64,000 nt of DNA, from positions 1-64,000 of the forward strand of contig NZ_CABTZR010000004.1 of the NCBI RefSeq assembly GCF_902489365.1. The letters run 5' to 3'. A model generated the notes under the pieces. That model ran no database searches, was not told the DNA's origin, and saw nothing but the letters and a program-made list of their open reading frames with translations. The stretch's first letter is position 1. Each line of letters starts with the position of its first letter. The stretch comes from an uncultured Corynebacterium sp. (GTDB lineage: Bacteria; Actinomycetota; Actinomycetes; Mycobacteriales; Mycobacteriaceae). Made by a program: the position numbers and the translations under genes. Below, in pieces: positions 29,501-38,414 of the stretch.

Positions 29501-30234
29501 GTTTCCGGGCCATGCAGCACCGCTAGGTGCAACAGCAGCGCGCGGGCCATACCGTGCGCATCCGCACCGGCAAGCCCCACGATGGGGAAGGCTTGGAGCT
29601 GGATGACCACCGGCATATCCGCCAGCGTTCCCACCGCGCGCACGGTCTGGCGCAGGCTCACCGCACACACCGGGTCGAGGTCTTCCGCGGCACCCGAATC
29701 TGGGACATTGATCGGCGTGCACAGAGCCATTGGCCCAGTTCCCACCCGCACCTCCAGTGCATCCGGGGCATCCGCATCCCGCTCCCAGAGGCGCGACGTC
29801 GGAATCAACGCGCCAACCTGCCCAGGCTCAGGATTGCGGTGTTCCTCATGCGCGCGTTGCGCCGCCCCGCGCTCCAGCGCCTCCTCGCGCAGCGCCTTGA
29901 GGTGACGCAGGTACGTCCGGCGGGTTTCGTCCGGATCCTGCCCGCCTCCCTGCGGGTTGAACATCATGGCCATGCTGGCCAGCATCATGAGCGGGAACAT
30001 GAGGCTCATGGGGCTCATCCGGCGCGCATCGCCCGCGCCGAGAACCATGAGCGCCACCATGCCCACCATGGCCGCGATCATCACCAGCGGCATAAGCAGG
30101 CGTACCAACGGAACGGGTTGGGCACGGGCCGCCTCCGGCACGGCCTCGGCATCAATGCTGCCCTGCGGCAGCGGTGGCGCTGGTTCCCGATATGACGACA
30201 ACCCGGTGTCAACGACGCGTGTAGGTACGCGCAT
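26512..30234 (-). CDS. eccC: Type VII secretion ATPase EccC (ESX-4 type)
   Basis: Motor ATPase of the ESX system; 1,240 residues, about the size of mycobacterial EccC4. The start MRVPTRVVD follows GGAAGGACTTTGAC; the ORF extension upstream is rejected. Two N-terminal transmembrane helices (~45-85) precede three FtsK/SpoIIIE-like ATPase domains with P-loops GATGSGKS (~438), GGPQSGKS (~781) and GSQGSGKS (~1027). The first has a full Walker B (LVLVDFKGG). Substrate WXG100 tails bind the last domain in characterised systems. Divergent from eccD-mycP across ~130 bp. Confidence 0.97.
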   Translation of the reverse strand: MRVPTRVVDTGLSSYREPAPPLPQGSIDAEAVPEAARAQPVPLVRLLMPLVMIAAMVGMVALMVLGAGDARRMSPMSLMFPLMMLASMAMMFNPQGGGQDPDETRRTYLRHLKALREEALERGAAQRAHEEHRNPEPGQVGALIPTSRLWERDADAPDALEVRVGTGPMALCTPINVPDSGAAEDLDPVCAVSLRQTVRAVGTLADMPVVIQLQAFPIVGLAGADAHGMARALLLHLAVLHGPETVGIEYHGESWEWLKWLPHSREPESAQFRIRVVEEDHRHSGVLDREGAPGDAPTTTIAVGVTPHSPLGRRAEEEGIYLRAEGALSVVTAAGEEELGSCALVDVPTALLHARTLAPYHRPFGGDATATPRHGRDADLPVLLGHRDVDALQASGMWHGRSPAERLRVPIGVDESGQSVVLDLKESAQGGMGPHGLCIGATGSGKSELLRTLVVALAATHSPEELNLVLVDFKGGATFLGCEELPHTSAVITNLEEESTLVERMYDAISGEMNRRQELLRKAGNFANVGEFNASAAAVAEHGPLPALVIVVDEFSELLGQHPDFAELFVAVGRLGRSLHVHLLLASQRLEEGRLRGLDSHLSYRIGLKTFSAGESRQVLGVPDAYHLPAQPGAGYLKTDADAPTRLQASYVSGPVTRRVALEDDASAQHTARLELFTGHRAAVEDVDYAVLVDSSSTLLDTVVAAARDEAAGRGQSARRIWLPPLPAVVELSSVAAVQVEPPGAGGELRAEVGLIDRPYHQRQDPLTVDFTTGGGHLALCGGPQSGKSMALRSIASGMALRHSPDQVRFYVIDLGGGQLQVLERLPHVAGVAGREEPEKVRRIVDEVAGLVRRPESRHTFLIVDGWHHIGTSGADFEDLAEPITQLVADGASSHVHVLIAAARWTSLRPSIRDLIAARLELRLGEAMDSLIDRKAQQKLPAAPGRGITLAGENLLFAATSPQDIAHICGVHADAQPVPPLKMLPALLTELPQPVGSPPAGVAWGIGGPDLDLLTWEPTTQPHLVCIGSQGSGKSQFLSVILAGISQLNREEARLVVIDERRAHLGTLDEEMVAVYGASASAATQAILDTVRTLEQRLPGPEVTPAQLAARSWWEGPDIYLVIDDLDLVSDIALAPLVEILPHARDVGLHLVLARKSGGIGRALFGQFLSAVRDLQPALLLLDADRDEGAIFGIKPVALPPGRGQWVVRGAPQGLAQVYVPDPDAPEEPTHTTSSKGDNQ

Positions 30235-30363
30235 GTCAAAGTCCTTCCCCCCGAAGTACTCCACCGCCTCCTTAAGCGGTGGACAGCGTGCCACCAGTAA
30301 GCCACAATGTGAGGCAATGGGCAAGGGGTTGCCCAGAAATTTTTCTCGGGGGAGGTATTTTCC

Positions 30364-31695
30364 ATGACTCGCGCACTCGCGCATTCTGTCCGCGTCACCG
30401 TCCGTATACACGCAGGCCAGACCCGCAAAGAAGCGGATATCTCACTGCCACTTTCTTCTAGTCTCGGGGAGGTGCTGGGGGAGCTGCTCGTGCTTGTCGA
30501 CGTTCCCCCAGCCCCCATCCTGTGGCGCGCCACTACCGCGGCTGGCAAGACCATATCGATGACCACCCCGCTGGATCGCACCAGCGTGGAAGAAGGCTCC
30601 GTGCTGGTGCTTAGCCCGGATGCACCGGCGCCGGCGCCCATCGTGCGCGATGCCGCGGAAGCACTTGCCGCCGATGTCTCCGCCACACAGCTTTCTGGCC
30701 TGGCTGGGCTGTGGGGTGTGGCGGGCCTCATCGCGGGCGGTGGGCTCCTTGCCGCAACACTGTCCCCCACGGTCGGCTGCGCCGCCACTGCGCTCCTCGC
30801 CCTCGTTCTTGCGGTATGGACGCGGCGAGGATCTCTGCTCGCCGCCGCGCACGTCGCCGCGGGGCTGGCAGGCGGGTTAGCCACTGGCACAGCTTTTGTC
30901 GCTGGACCTGCAGGTACCGCGGTGTCGGCGGCACCCGTCGTGGGGGCCGCAACCGCCGTCGGTACGACAGCGGTGCTCTCCCACCTGGTACGCATCGGTG
31001 GGCTGCGGTACCGGGCTACTGCCGCGACGTGGTGCCTGCTCGTGCTCGTCGGTCTCCTCGGCCCCGCTCCGCTCCTCGCCGCCACCGTGGGCCTGTTGGC
31101 GGGCGCTCCCCTGCTGACCACGCGGCTGGCGGGTCTGCGCGTGCCGCAGCTTCCCACCGCCGGGCAAGACTTAAGCATCTCGGACGAGGTACCCACCGAT
31201 AACGCGCTTACTGCCCGGCGCGCTGGGCAGGCCTACGAGGGCATCGCGGTGGGCTGCGCGGTGGCGGGCATCCCTGCCCTGCTCCTCGCTGCATTGAACG
31301 CCAACGCGGCGGCAACCCAGGGAGCCTCCCAAGCGCTGTGTGTGAGTATCGCTGGCGGGGTCGTCGTGCATGCAGCACGCCATGCTCGGCCCATTGCTGC
31401 GTGGGCACTGGGGATCTATGGCCTCGCCGCTGCTAGTGCCGCGGTGGCTGTGCCATTGCGCGAGTGGCAGCTGCTTTCTGCGCCAACCACGGAAACATGG
31501 GTGCTCAGCGTCGTCGCGGGGCTCATCGTTGTGGCCATGCTTTCAGTACCTGTGTGGGCAGGCAAGCTACGGCAGATTGAACCGACCACCATCGTGTGGT
31601 TCGAGCGCGCCGAAGCCCTCGCACTGGCCGCGTGCCTGCCGCTCGCCGCGCACCTAGCGGGGCTCTTCGAGTTCATTAGGGGGTTGGGCGCATGA
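30364..31695 (+). CDS. eccD: Type VII secretion membrane channel protein EccD
   Basis: 443 residues. A ubiquitin-like YukD domain at the N-terminus (~1-85: VRVTVRIHAGQ, ADISLPLSSSLGEVL) is followed by about eleven transmembrane helices to the end. EccD lines the ESX membrane complex with EccB and EccC. Start ATG after GGGGGAGGTATTTTCC. The stop overlaps mycP by 4 bp. Shorter than ESX-1/5 EccD but normal for ESX-4. Confidence 0.95.
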   Translation: MTRALAHSVRVTVRIHAGQTRKEADISLPLSSSLGEVLGELLVLVDVPPAPILWRATTAAGKTISMTTPLDRTSVEEGSVLVLSPDAPAPAPIVRDAAEALAADVSATQLSGLAGLWGVAGLIAGGGLLAATLSPTVGCAATALLALVLAVWTRRGSLLAAAHVAAGLAGGLATGTAFVAGPAGTAVSAAPVVGAATAVGTTAVLSHLVRIGGLRYRATAATWCLLVLVGLLGPAPLLAATVGLLAGAPLLTTRLAGLRVPQLPTAGQDLSISDEVPTDNALTARRAGQAYEGIAVGCAVAGIPALLLAALNANAAATQGASQALCVSIAGGVVVHAARHARPIAAWALGIYGLAAASAAVAVPLREWQLLSAPTTETWVLSVVAGLIVVAMLSVPVWAGKLRQIEPTTIVWFERAEALALAACLPLAAHLAGLFEFIRGLGA

Positions 31696-32969
31696 TAGCT
31701 CTGACCAGAGTCGGCGCCGCCAGCGCTGCTCTTGGCGCTGGTCTGGCATGGGGGTCCTGCGTGTTGCCCGGGCCGGTAGCTGCTGCCCGCGAGCCAAACA
31801 CCGCGTGCGCGGAGGCTACCCTCGCCGCGGAAGGGCCACAGCCTTCCGCGCAATACTCGGACTATCGCGCGCGGCTGCACTCTTTTGCCACGGGGGCCGG
31901 GGTGAAGGTCGCGGTCATCGACACCGGAGTGGCCGCGCACCCCCAGCTGCGCGTGACACCGGGAGCGGACTTCGTGACCCCAGACGAGCCCGACCCGCTG
32001 CGGGACTGTGACCTGCACGGAACGGTGGTGGCCGGGGTCATTGCGGGAAAAGAGCTCGGCGTGGCCCCGGATGCGGAGATCTACGCCATCCGGCAGACCA
32101 GTTCGCATTTCAGGCAACCGGCGCCGGATAACTCGGCAAGGCCCGATGGTTCAGCGGAGGCAGACCACGGTTCCGGAACGCTGGCCAGCCTGGCTGCCGC
32201 CATCGAGGATGCCGTGAACGCGGGAGCCCAGGTCATCAACGTCTCCGTCGTGTCCTGCGTCCCGCCGGATGCCGCCTCACGGGTGGATCGATCGGGCTTG
32301 GACGCAGCGCTGCAGCGCGCAGAAGACGCTGGGGCGGTGGTGGTGGCGGCGTCGGGAAACGCGACATCCGGTGGCTGTGAACAAGGTGATGTGGTCTTCC
32401 CCGCCGTAGCGGATACTGTCCTCGCGGTTGGCGCCCTAGCCACGCCGTACGACCTTGCGGATTACTCCATCGCTGCACCTCTCAGCGCAGAGGGTAACGT
32501 TCCCCTCGCCTTGGAACCCGGCGGCGGCTGGGCCAGTGCCAAGGGGGATACCCTGTTTCAGGGCACGTCCTTCGCCGCGCCGCTGGTCAGCGGAACGCTC
32601 GCTCTGTTGGTGCAGCGCTACCCCGACGAGTCCCCGGCGCAGCTGCGCCAACGCATCATCGATTCCGCCGAGCCCGGCCACGGGGTAGTCGATCCCCTCA
32701 CCGCGGTGACCTTTCGGCCTGCGGCCGAAACCCGCGAGGAGCGTTCCTTTGCGGTGACACCACTGGCGGCACCGGCCGCCCAAGGCTGGCCTATGGTGCG
32801 CCTACTCCTCGGGGCCTTGGGGTTCCTCGTCCTTGTAGCTGTTATCAGTGCTCATTCTTTAAGGCCGCCGCACGGCTCAAGGCAGAACCTTCCGGCAGCA
32901 GACGCAGAATCTCCCACGGCACCCGCTCCGGTTCCCCCAGGCCCAGCGCGTTTAGCTCCCCGGCGCTAG
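31692..32969 (+). CDS. mycP: Mycosin, subtilisin-like protease MycP
   Basis: Membrane-anchored serine protease required for ESX function. 425 residues: signal peptide (~1-31), catalytic Asp77 (VAVIDTG), His109 (DLHGTVVAG) and Ser293 (GTSFAAPLVSG), then a C-terminal transmembrane helix (~365-385) and a short Pro/Ala-rich basic tail. All three catalytic residues are intact. Coupled to eccD by ATGA. Its last 125 bp overlap the end of the convergent eccB gene in another frame. Confidence 0.97.
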   Translation: MIALTRVGAASAALGAGLAWGSCVLPGPVAAAREPNTACAEATLAAEGPQPSAQYSDYRARLHSFATGAGVKVAVIDTGVAAHPQLRVTPGADFVTPDEPDPLRDCDLHGTVVAGVIAGKELGVAPDAEIYAIRQTSSHFRQPAPDNSARPDGSAEADHGSGTLASLAAAIEDAVNAGAQVINVSVVSCVPPDAASRVDRSGLDAALQRAEDAGAVVVAASGNATSGGCEQGDVVFPAVADTVLAVGALATPYDLADYSIAAPLSAEGNVPLALEPGGGWASAKGDTLFQGTSFAAPLVSGTLALLVQRYPDESPAQLRQRIIDSAEPGHGVVDPLTAVTFRPAAETREERSFAVTPLAAPAAQGWPMVRLLLGALGFLVLVAVISAHSLRPPHGSRQNLPAADAESPTAPAPVPPGPARLAPRR

Positions 32970-34104
32970 CCAGCTCGTGGCGCCTGCCGGTGGCAGAGAC
33001 CACATGGTAGCCATGCCCGCTGTCCACGCCCACGCCCGCCTGTAGACCGGCGAAACGCTGCGCCGCCGAATCACCCGGCAAGTCCACGGTGGCTGACACC
33101 GGGCGAGTCGTACCGGCTCCATGCTGGTGCGTCGCGCACAACCAGCCGCGCTCCGGAGACAGGAAGTCCATCCGGGTAGCCGGGAGGTTGAAGGTCGGTG
33201 GAACGTCGCCAAGCGCGGCAACCTCCTGCGACTGTGCCGGCAGACGCTGCGCGCCCATGCCGACGAGCATCTCCGCTTGCGTGGGGGTTATGGAGAAAAC
33301 GCCCTGCTCGGTTCGCGCCCACAGCTGTTCGCCGGTATCCAGAATCTCAGGTGGCACGGCTGGGAAACTCAGCGGCTCCAGTTCGGCGAAGGCATTGAGT
33401 AGCTCCGCCGGCACGCTCCACACCGCCGTCTCCGCGGTCATCCCCAAGGCGCGGCGCAGTACCCTGCCTTGCGTGCTCGTGGCCTCGGGCAACACGACGC
33501 GCCCTTGGCCGGTGAGCAACCACTGAGTGCCCTCGGATTCCGCCACGGCGGCGTGCTCTTCGTCGAAGCCGGGAACGGCGTGGTGCGCCACCACGGTCAC
33601 GGTGCCAACGCGACTGCTGGACTGCCAGTTCTCCCCTTCGGTGGATTCCTCCAAGCAGGCTGACCAGCTTGGCTCCTCCCCCGTCGCAGCGGCAAGGAGG
33701 TTCGGGGCATCCGCAATCCCCAGCGGGGTGCCTAAGCTTATCTGGTCTAGAAAGCTATCCCCGGCCGCATGTGGCTCCACCGCTTCGTTGGCAATGAGCC
33801 GGGCCGACGCCAGGTTTGCCACCGGGTGGTAGGTGCCATTGACCAGCGCTAAAAGCTGTCCCTCTGCAGAACGGACCACGGGCGCATCCCCGGGTTGCGG
33901 ATCCGGTTGCATCCACGCAATGAGTCCAGAGCCGAGGCTAAGGAATGCGACTGCGGCTACTCCACCGAGCAGTGCACGCCTTCGCCGCTTCAGCGGATCA
34001 TGGATCATCCTGATATCACCGAAAACGAGGCCGTGCTCGAGCCGGCGCAACAAGAACTTGTGGCCCGATACCTGGGCCTTGGTAGTAGGCAACGCGCGTG
34101 CCAT
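32845..34104 (-). CDS. eccB: Type VII secretion protein EccB
   Basis: 419 residues. The family N-terminus QVSGHKFLLRRLEHGLVFGD is followed by one transmembrane helix (~45-65) and a large periplasmic domain of R-repeats around a core, with a cysteine pair likely (SWSACLEE and GWLCATH). Start ATG after GGGGAGGATTTTC. It converges on mycP with a 125-bp 3' overlap. It completes a minimal ESX-4 set (EccB, C, D, MycP, two WXG100, Rv3446c-type); EccA and EccE are absent. Confidence 0.95.
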   Translation of the reverse strand: MARALPTTKAQVSGHKFLLRRLEHGLVFGDIRMIHDPLKRRRRALLGGVAAVAFLSLGSGLIAWMQPDPQPGDAPVVRSAEGQLLALVNGTYHPVANLASARLIANEAVEPHAAGDSFLDQISLGTPLGIADAPNLLAAATGEEPSWSACLEESTEGENWQSSSRVGTVTVVAHHAVPGFDEEHAAVAESEGTQWLLTGQGRVVLPEATSTQGRVLRRALGMTAETAVWSVPAELLNAFAELEPLSFPAVPPEILDTGEQLWARTEQGVFSITPTQAEMLVGMGAQRLPAQSQEVAALGDVPPTFNLPATRMDFLSPERGWLCATHQHGAGTTRPVSATVDLPGDSAAQRFAGLQAGVGVDSGHGYHVVSATGRRHELASAGELNALGLGEPERVPWEILRLLPEGSALSRAAALKNEH

Positions 34105-34124
34105 GAAAATCCTCCCCGAATCAG

Positions 34125-34145
34125 TGCACCACCCTCCCTGGTGCA
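34125..34145. terminator. Short hairpin between truA and eccB
   Basis: TGCACCA - 7 bases - TGGTGCA, 12 bp past the truA stop and about 20 bp before the eccB start on the minus strand. It could be a weak terminator or part of the eccB leader; no T-tract follows. Confidence 0.4.
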
Positions 34146-34157
34146 GTGGGGTCTAGA

Positions 34158-35018
34158 TTAACCCAACTCCGTGTCCTCCGCAGCGCGACGGCTGCGGGTC
34201 ATCTTCGCGCGTGCAGCCAATTGGTCTGCGTCGGGATAGTCCACGCCAACCAGGCTCAGCCCCGCGGCCGGGGCGAGGGGAATCTGGGAGGATCTGCTGG
34301 TTTCCTGAAGCATCTGGGCCGCAAACTCCACCTCGCGGGAACCTTCGCCTACCCGCAGACAGCACCCCACGAGGCAGCGCACCATGGACCAGCAAAACGC
34401 ATCGGCGCTAACGTGTGCCTCATAGAGCTGCGGTTCTGCGGGCGTTGAGACGTCCTTCCACTCGAAGGCGAGCAACTCGCGGATGGTCGTGGCGTGTGGC
34501 TTGGCCTTACAGAAAGCCACGAAATCGTTGAGCCCCACCAACTGGTCGGCTGCGGCCTGCATCAGCTCCAAGTCCACTGGCTTGAGCCACGTCGCGGTGT
34601 CCCGGGCACGGGTGGGAAGCGCACCGCGCGGATGCGTAGTGATGCGGTAGACGTAATGGCGGCGCAGCGCGGAAAAACGTCCGTCGAAGTCTGGCGACAC
34701 CTCGGTGCAGGCGTGCACGCGGACGTCGACGGGCAGCAGCTTGGCCAAGCGCCGGACCAGTTTGGTGGGATCGCCATCAATGCTGCGCTGGCTCAGTGCG
34801 GCACGGGTGGTGTCCAAGTGCGCGACCTGGCCGCTGGCATGCACGCCCGCGTCGGTGCGCCCGGCCACGGTGAGCTCCACTGGGTGGCGCAGCACCATGC
34901 TCAGCTTTTCTTCTACGGTCTGCTGCACGGTGCGAAGGCCGTCCTTTTGACGGGCCCACCCGTGGAAGTCAGTGCCGTCATAGGCCAAGTCCAGTCGCAG
35001 GCGAACGCTTTCACTCAT
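34158..35018 (-). CDS. truA: tRNA pseudouridine(38-40) synthase TruA
   Basis: Modifies U38-U40 in the anticodon arm. 286 residues. The catalytic aspartate is in AGRTDAGVHASGQ, and RLDLAYDGTDFHGWARQ opens the protein. Other family blocks are RRHYVYRI and FCWSMVRCLVGCCLRVGEG. It follows rplQ after a strong terminator and a 160-bp spacer with an AT-rich inverted repeat, so it is probably expressed from its own promoter. Confidence 0.97.
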   Translation of the reverse strand: MSESVRLRLDLAYDGTDFHGWARQKDGLRTVQQTVEEKLSMVLRHPVELTVAGRTDAGVHASGQVAHLDTTRAALSQRSIDGDPTKLVRRLAKLLPVDVRVHACTEVSPDFDGRFSALRRHYVYRITTHPRGALPTRARDTATWLKPVDLELMQAAADQLVGLNDFVAFCKAKPHATTIRELLAFEWKDVSTPAEPQLYEAHVSADAFCWSMVRCLVGCCLRVGEGSREVEFAAQMLQETSRSSQIPLAPAAGLSLVGVDYPDADQLAARAKMTRSRRAAEDTELG

Positions 35019-35070
35019 GGGGGTTGATGATACCGTGTGCTCGACGTGCCGTGGGGACTGCGTCCGTGGT

Positions 35071-35130
35071 CCATTTTAACAAATAAGGGTCCAAAAATCG
35101 CAGTTTTCAGGCCTCTATTTGTTAAAACGG
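35071..35130. repeat. AT-rich inverted repeat upstream of truA
   Basis: TTTTAACAAATA at 35074-35085 and its exact complement at 35116-35127, flanked by further partial matches (CC/GG outside, AGGG/CCTC-like inside), with ~30 bases between. It stands out against GC-rich surroundings and lies 56-115 bp before the truA start. It could be an operator with two half-sites or an RNA hairpin. Confidence 0.7.
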
Positions 35131-35170
35131 TACATCCCCCAGCACGGCTCCCCGCTTTGCTCGGGCACGC

Positions 35171-35217
35171 AAAACGACAAAGGCCCACGCCCCACCACAG
35201 TGGTGAGCGCGGGCCTT
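35171..35217 (-). terminator. Rho-independent terminator after rplQ
   Basis: On the minus strand AAGGCCC and TGGGCCTT enclose an inner TCACCAC/GTGGTG stem, followed by GTCGTTTT. It ends the infA-to-rplQ ribosomal run. Confidence 0.88.
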
Positions 35218-35235
35218 GCTTAGACCTCAGAAAAG

Positions 35236-35715
35236 TTACTTCTCCTCGGTGGTCTCCTCAGCCTCAGCCTCGGTAGCCTCAGCCTCTTCAGCCTTAGCTT
35301 CCTCAGCCTGCTTGGAGGCAGCAGCGCGGGTAGCGCGGTTAGCCTCGGAGGTCACGGTCTCCTCGAGAACGAGGGAGATCTGGGACATCGGGGCGTTGTC
35401 GCCGGAGCGGTTGTCCAGCTTGATGATGCGGGTGTAACCACCCTCACGGTTCTCGAACTTCGGTGCCAGCTCGTCGAAGAGGTAGGCAACAACATCCTTG
35501 TGCGGGATGAGCTTGAGAACTGCGCGACGGTCAGCAACGGTGCCGGCCTTCGCCTTGGTGATGATCTTCTCAGCGTAAGGACGAAGCAGCTTCGCCTTAG
35601 CGTCGGTGGTCTTGATTGCGCCGTGCTCGAACAGGCTCGCTGCCATGTTGCTCAGCAGGTGCTTCTGCTGGCTGGCGGAGCCGCCGAGACGCGGACCCTT
35701 CTTGGGGGTAGGCAT
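35236..35715 (-). CDS. rplQ: 50S ribosomal protein L17
   Basis: 159 residues. The conserved N-terminal domain ([21 protein letters not shown] ... [15 protein letters not shown]) is followed by an Ala/Glu/Thr-rich acidic tail (~120-159), common in Actinobacteria. Last gene of the rpsM-rpsK-rpsD-rpoA-rplQ group, with a strong terminator after it. Confidence 0.98.
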   Translation of the reverse strand: MPTPKKGPRLGGSASQQKHLLSNMAASLFEHGAIKTTDAKAKLLRPYAEKIITKAKAGTVADRRAVLKLIPHKDVVAYLFDELAPKFENREGGYTRIIKLDNRSGDNAPMSQISLVLEETVTSEANRATRAAASKQAEEAKAEEAEATEAEAEETTEEK

Positions 35716-35793
35716 TATGTACTCCTCGTGTGCGGATTAATTGAGCGCGCGACGGGGCGCGGTTGCCGCGCCGTCACGATTCAGTGGAATTCT

Positions 35794-36804
35794 TTACTCG
35801 GAATCGTCGGAAGCCGGGTCCTTGAAGTCGCCGGTCTCTGCGTCGTAGCCTTCAAGCTGGGTCGGGTCGAAGTCCTCAGGGGTGTCCTTGAGGGCCAGGC
35901 CCAGGTTAGCCAGCTTGATCTTTACCTCGTTTATCGACTTCTGACCGAAGTTGCGGATGTCCAGCAGGTCCGACTCGGTGCACTCAGCGAGCTCACCGAC
36001 GGTGTGGATCTCCTGGCGCTTCAGGCAGTTGTAGGAGCGGACGGAGAAGTTCAGATCCTCGATCGGCATGCTGTAGGCGGCGATGTACTCCGTCTCCTGC
36101 GGGGACGGGCCAATCTCAATGCCCTCAGCGGCGGTGTTCAGCTCGCGTGCCAGGCCGAAAAGCTCGACCAGGGTGCCACCGGCGGAAGCCAGGGCGTCGC
36201 GTGCGGAAATCGAGTTCTTGGTCTCGACGTCAATGATCAGCTTGTCAAAGTCAGTGCGCTGTTCAACACGAGTAGCTTCGACCTTGTAAGAGACCTTCAG
36301 CACCGGGGAGTAAATCTGGTCGACCGGAATGCGGCCGATTTCTCCCGAGGTGGCGGCGGCCGGAACGTAGCCACGGCCGCGCTCGACGACGAGTTCCATC
36401 TCCAGCTTGGCGGACTCATTCAGCGATGCAATGTGCAGATCCGAGTTGTGGATCTCCACGCCAGCCGGCGGCTGGATATCGCCTGCAGTGACCTCACCCG
36501 GGCCTTCCTTGCTCAGGTACATGACCACCGGCTCATCGGAGTCGGAGGACAGAACCAGGCCCTTGACGTTAAGGATGATTTCGGAAACGTCTTCCTTCAC
36601 ACCATTGATGGTGGTGAACTCGTGGAGCACACCGTCAATCTTGATGGAGGTTACTGCCGCGCCCGGGATAGACGAAAGCAGCGTGCGACGAAGCGAGTTA
36701 CCGAGGGTGTAACCGAAGCCCGGCTCGAGCGGCTCGATGACGAACTTAGAGCGAGACGAGTCGATGAATTCCTCGGTGAGCTGAGGACGCTGGGAAATAA
36801 GCAT
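35794..36804 (-). CDS. rpoA: RNA polymerase subunit alpha
   Basis: 336 residues. The N-terminal assembly domain (~1-225) has [28 protein letters not shown]. The C-terminal domain (~245-320), contacting UP elements and activators, has the helix-hairpin-helix [15 protein letters not shown]. The acidic C-terminal tail is usual in the genus. Position between rpsD and rplQ is conserved. Confidence 0.99.
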   Translation of the reverse strand: MLISQRPQLTEEFIDSSRSKFVIEPLEPGFGYTLGNSLRRTLLSSIPGAAVTSIKIDGVLHEFTTINGVKEDVSEIILNVKGLVLSSDSDEPVVMYLSKEGPGEVTAGDIQPPAGVEIHNSDLHIASLNESAKLEMELVVERGRGYVPAAATSGEIGRIPVDQIYSPVLKVSYKVEATRVEQRTDFDKLIIDVETKNSISARDALASAGGTLVELFGLARELNTAAEGIEIGPSPQETEYIAAYSMPIEDLNFSVRSYNCLKRQEIHTVGELAECTESDLLDIRNFGQKSINEVKIKLANLGLALKDTPEDFDPTQLEGYDAETGDFKDPASDDSE

Positions 36805-36873
36805 GGAGTTTCTCCTTGTCGGCGCCCGCTATTTGACGCCGGTAGAAGTGGTAAAGATAAAAGCGTCGAAGGA

Positions 36874-37479
36874 TTACTTCGAGTAAAGCTCGACGATGAG
36901 CTGCTCCTGCAGCGGAACGTCGATCTGAGCGCGCTCGGGCAGCTGGTGCACGAGGATGCGCAGGGTGTCCGGAACGACCTGCAGCCACGCCGGAACGTTG
37001 GCGTCAACCAGGCGGTCCTGAGCCTCTTCGAACCATTCCATCTTCTGGGAACGCTCACGAACATCAATGATGTCATACTGCGTAACGCGGAAGGACGGAA
37101 CGTTGATCTTCTTGCCGTTCACGGTGAAGTGACCGTGGGAGACAAGCTGGCGAGCCTGGCGGCGGGTGTTGGCCAGACCTGCGCGGTAGATCACGTTGTC
37201 GAGACGGGACTCGAGCAGAACGACGAGGTTGTCACCGGTCTTGCCCGGGAGACGGTTAGCCTCGGCGTAGTAGCGGCGGAACTGACGCTCCAGCACACCG
37301 TAGGTGTACTTTGCCTTCTGCTTCTCCTGGAGCTGCAGCAGGTACTCAGATTCCTTGATGCGGTTGCGGCCAGCCTGTCCCGGAGGGTACGGGCGACGCT
37401 CAAATGCCATGTCGCCGCCGACCAGGTCGACGCGCAGACGGCGGGATACGCGGGTAGCGGGGCCAGTATAACGAGCCAT
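36874..37479 (-). CDS. rpsD: 30S ribosomal protein S4
   Basis: 201 residues. MARYTGPATRVSRRLRVDL opens the protein; there is no zinc-binding Cys cluster. The S4 RNA-binding domain is at ~90-155 (LESRLDNVIYRAGLANTRRQARQLVSHGH) with the terminal QLIVELYSK. Primary 16S rRNA binder and, in many bacteria, autoregulator of this operon. Confidence 0.99.
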   Translation of the reverse strand: MARYTGPATRVSRRLRVDLVGGDMAFERRPYPPGQAGRNRIKESEYLLQLQEKQKAKYTYGVLERQFRRYYAEANRLPGKTGDNLVVLLESRLDNVIYRAGLANTRRQARQLVSHGHFTVNGKKINVPSFRVTQYDIIDVRERSQKMEWFEEAQDRLVDANVPAWLQVVPDTLRILVHQLPERAQIDVPLQEQLIVELYSK

Positions 37480-37500
37480 TTTCTTACCTCTTCCTTTCCC

Positions 37501-37905
37501 TTAAACCTTGCGGCGCTTGGTCGGACGGCAGCCGTTGTGCGGCTGTGGGGTGGCATCCGTGATCGAGGAAACCTCGAGGCCTGCAGCCTGCAGGGAACGG
37601 ATGGCGGTCTCGCGGCCGGAGCCCGGACCCTTGACGAAAACGTCAACCTTCTTCATACCGTGGTCCATGGCCTTGCGGGCCGCGTTCTCAGCAGCCATCT
37701 GCGCTGCGAACGGGGTGGACTTACGGGAACCCTTGAAGCCGACGTGGCCGGAGGATGCCCAGGAGATGACAGCACCGTGCGGGTCCGTGATGGACACGAT
37801 GGTGTTGTTGAAGGTGGACTTGATGTATGCGTGGCCAGCGGCCACGTTCTTCTTTACGACGCGACGACCACCACGGCGCGCGCCGGAACGAGTCTTGGGT
37901 GGCAT
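37501..37905 (-). CDS. rpsK: 30S ribosomal protein S11
   Basis: 134 residues. Basic N-terminus [20 protein letters not shown], core [18 protein letters not shown], and ending in the universal [13 protein letters not shown]. Four bases separate it from rpsM. Confidence 0.99.
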   Translation of the reverse strand: MPPKTRSGARRGGRRVVKKNVAAGHAYIKSTFNNTIVSITDPHGAVISWASSGHVGFKGSRKSTPFAAQMAAENAARKAMDHGMKKVDVFVKGPGSGRETAIRSLQAAGLEVSSITDATPQPHNGCRPTKRRKV

Positions 37906-37908
37906 GTT

Positions 37909-38277
37909 TTACTTCTTCTTTCCTGCGATCGTCTTCTTCGGACCCTTGCGCGTACGAGCGTTGGTCTTGGTGCGCTGACCACGAACAGGCAGGCCACGAC
38001 GGTGGCGGATGCCCTGGTAGCAACCGATTTCAATCTTGCGACGGATGTCAGCCTGAACCTGGCGGCGGAGGTCACCCTCGACCTTCCAGGTAGCTTCAAT
38101 GACGTCACGCAGCGCCGACAGCTGATCGTCGTCGAGGTTGTCGGTGCGCAGGTCGGGAGAAATGCCGGTCTTTTCCAGCAGTTCCTTGGCACGGGACGGC
38201 CCGATGCCATAGATGTAGGTGAGAGCAACCTCCATGCGCTTGTTGCGCGGGAGGTCAACACCAGCTAGACGTGCCAT
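37909..38277 (-). CDS. rpsM: 30S ribosomal protein S13
   Basis: 122 residues. [20 protein letters not shown], a helix-two-turn-helix region ([17 protein letters not shown]), and the basic tail [18 protein letters not shown]. Actinobacterial rpsM usually follows infA-rpmJ; here 188 bp with no rpmJ separate it from infA. Confidence 0.99.
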   Translation of the reverse strand: MARLAGVDLPRNKRMEVALTYIYGIGPSRAKELLEKTGISPDLRTDNLDDDQLSALRDVIEATWKVEGDLRRQVQADIRRKIEIGCYQGIRHRRGLPVRGQRTKTNARTRKGPKKTIAGKKK

Positions 38278-38414
38278 ATGGCTAGTCCTTTCGGGTTGTT
38301 ACGATGGTTTTCTCCTCATCCGTCCCCCGCCACGCATACGCTTCGCCCCGGGCCGTGCCGGGGAAACTGTGGGCATGCTTAGCAGCGTGGGCTCAGGCCA
38401 TCGCAGCCTGAGGT

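Noticed and set aside
30235..30411. Longer EccC start
   Set aside because: A clear ribosome binding site precedes the ATG at 30234; the extension is not EccC-like and overlaps the divergent eccD start region.
35500..38268. 922-residue plus-strand open frame across rplQ, rpoA, rpsD, rpsK and rpsM
   Set aside because: Lies wholly opposite five certain ribosomal/RNA polymerase genes; composition is that of an antisense shadow in GC-rich DNA, with no family motif.
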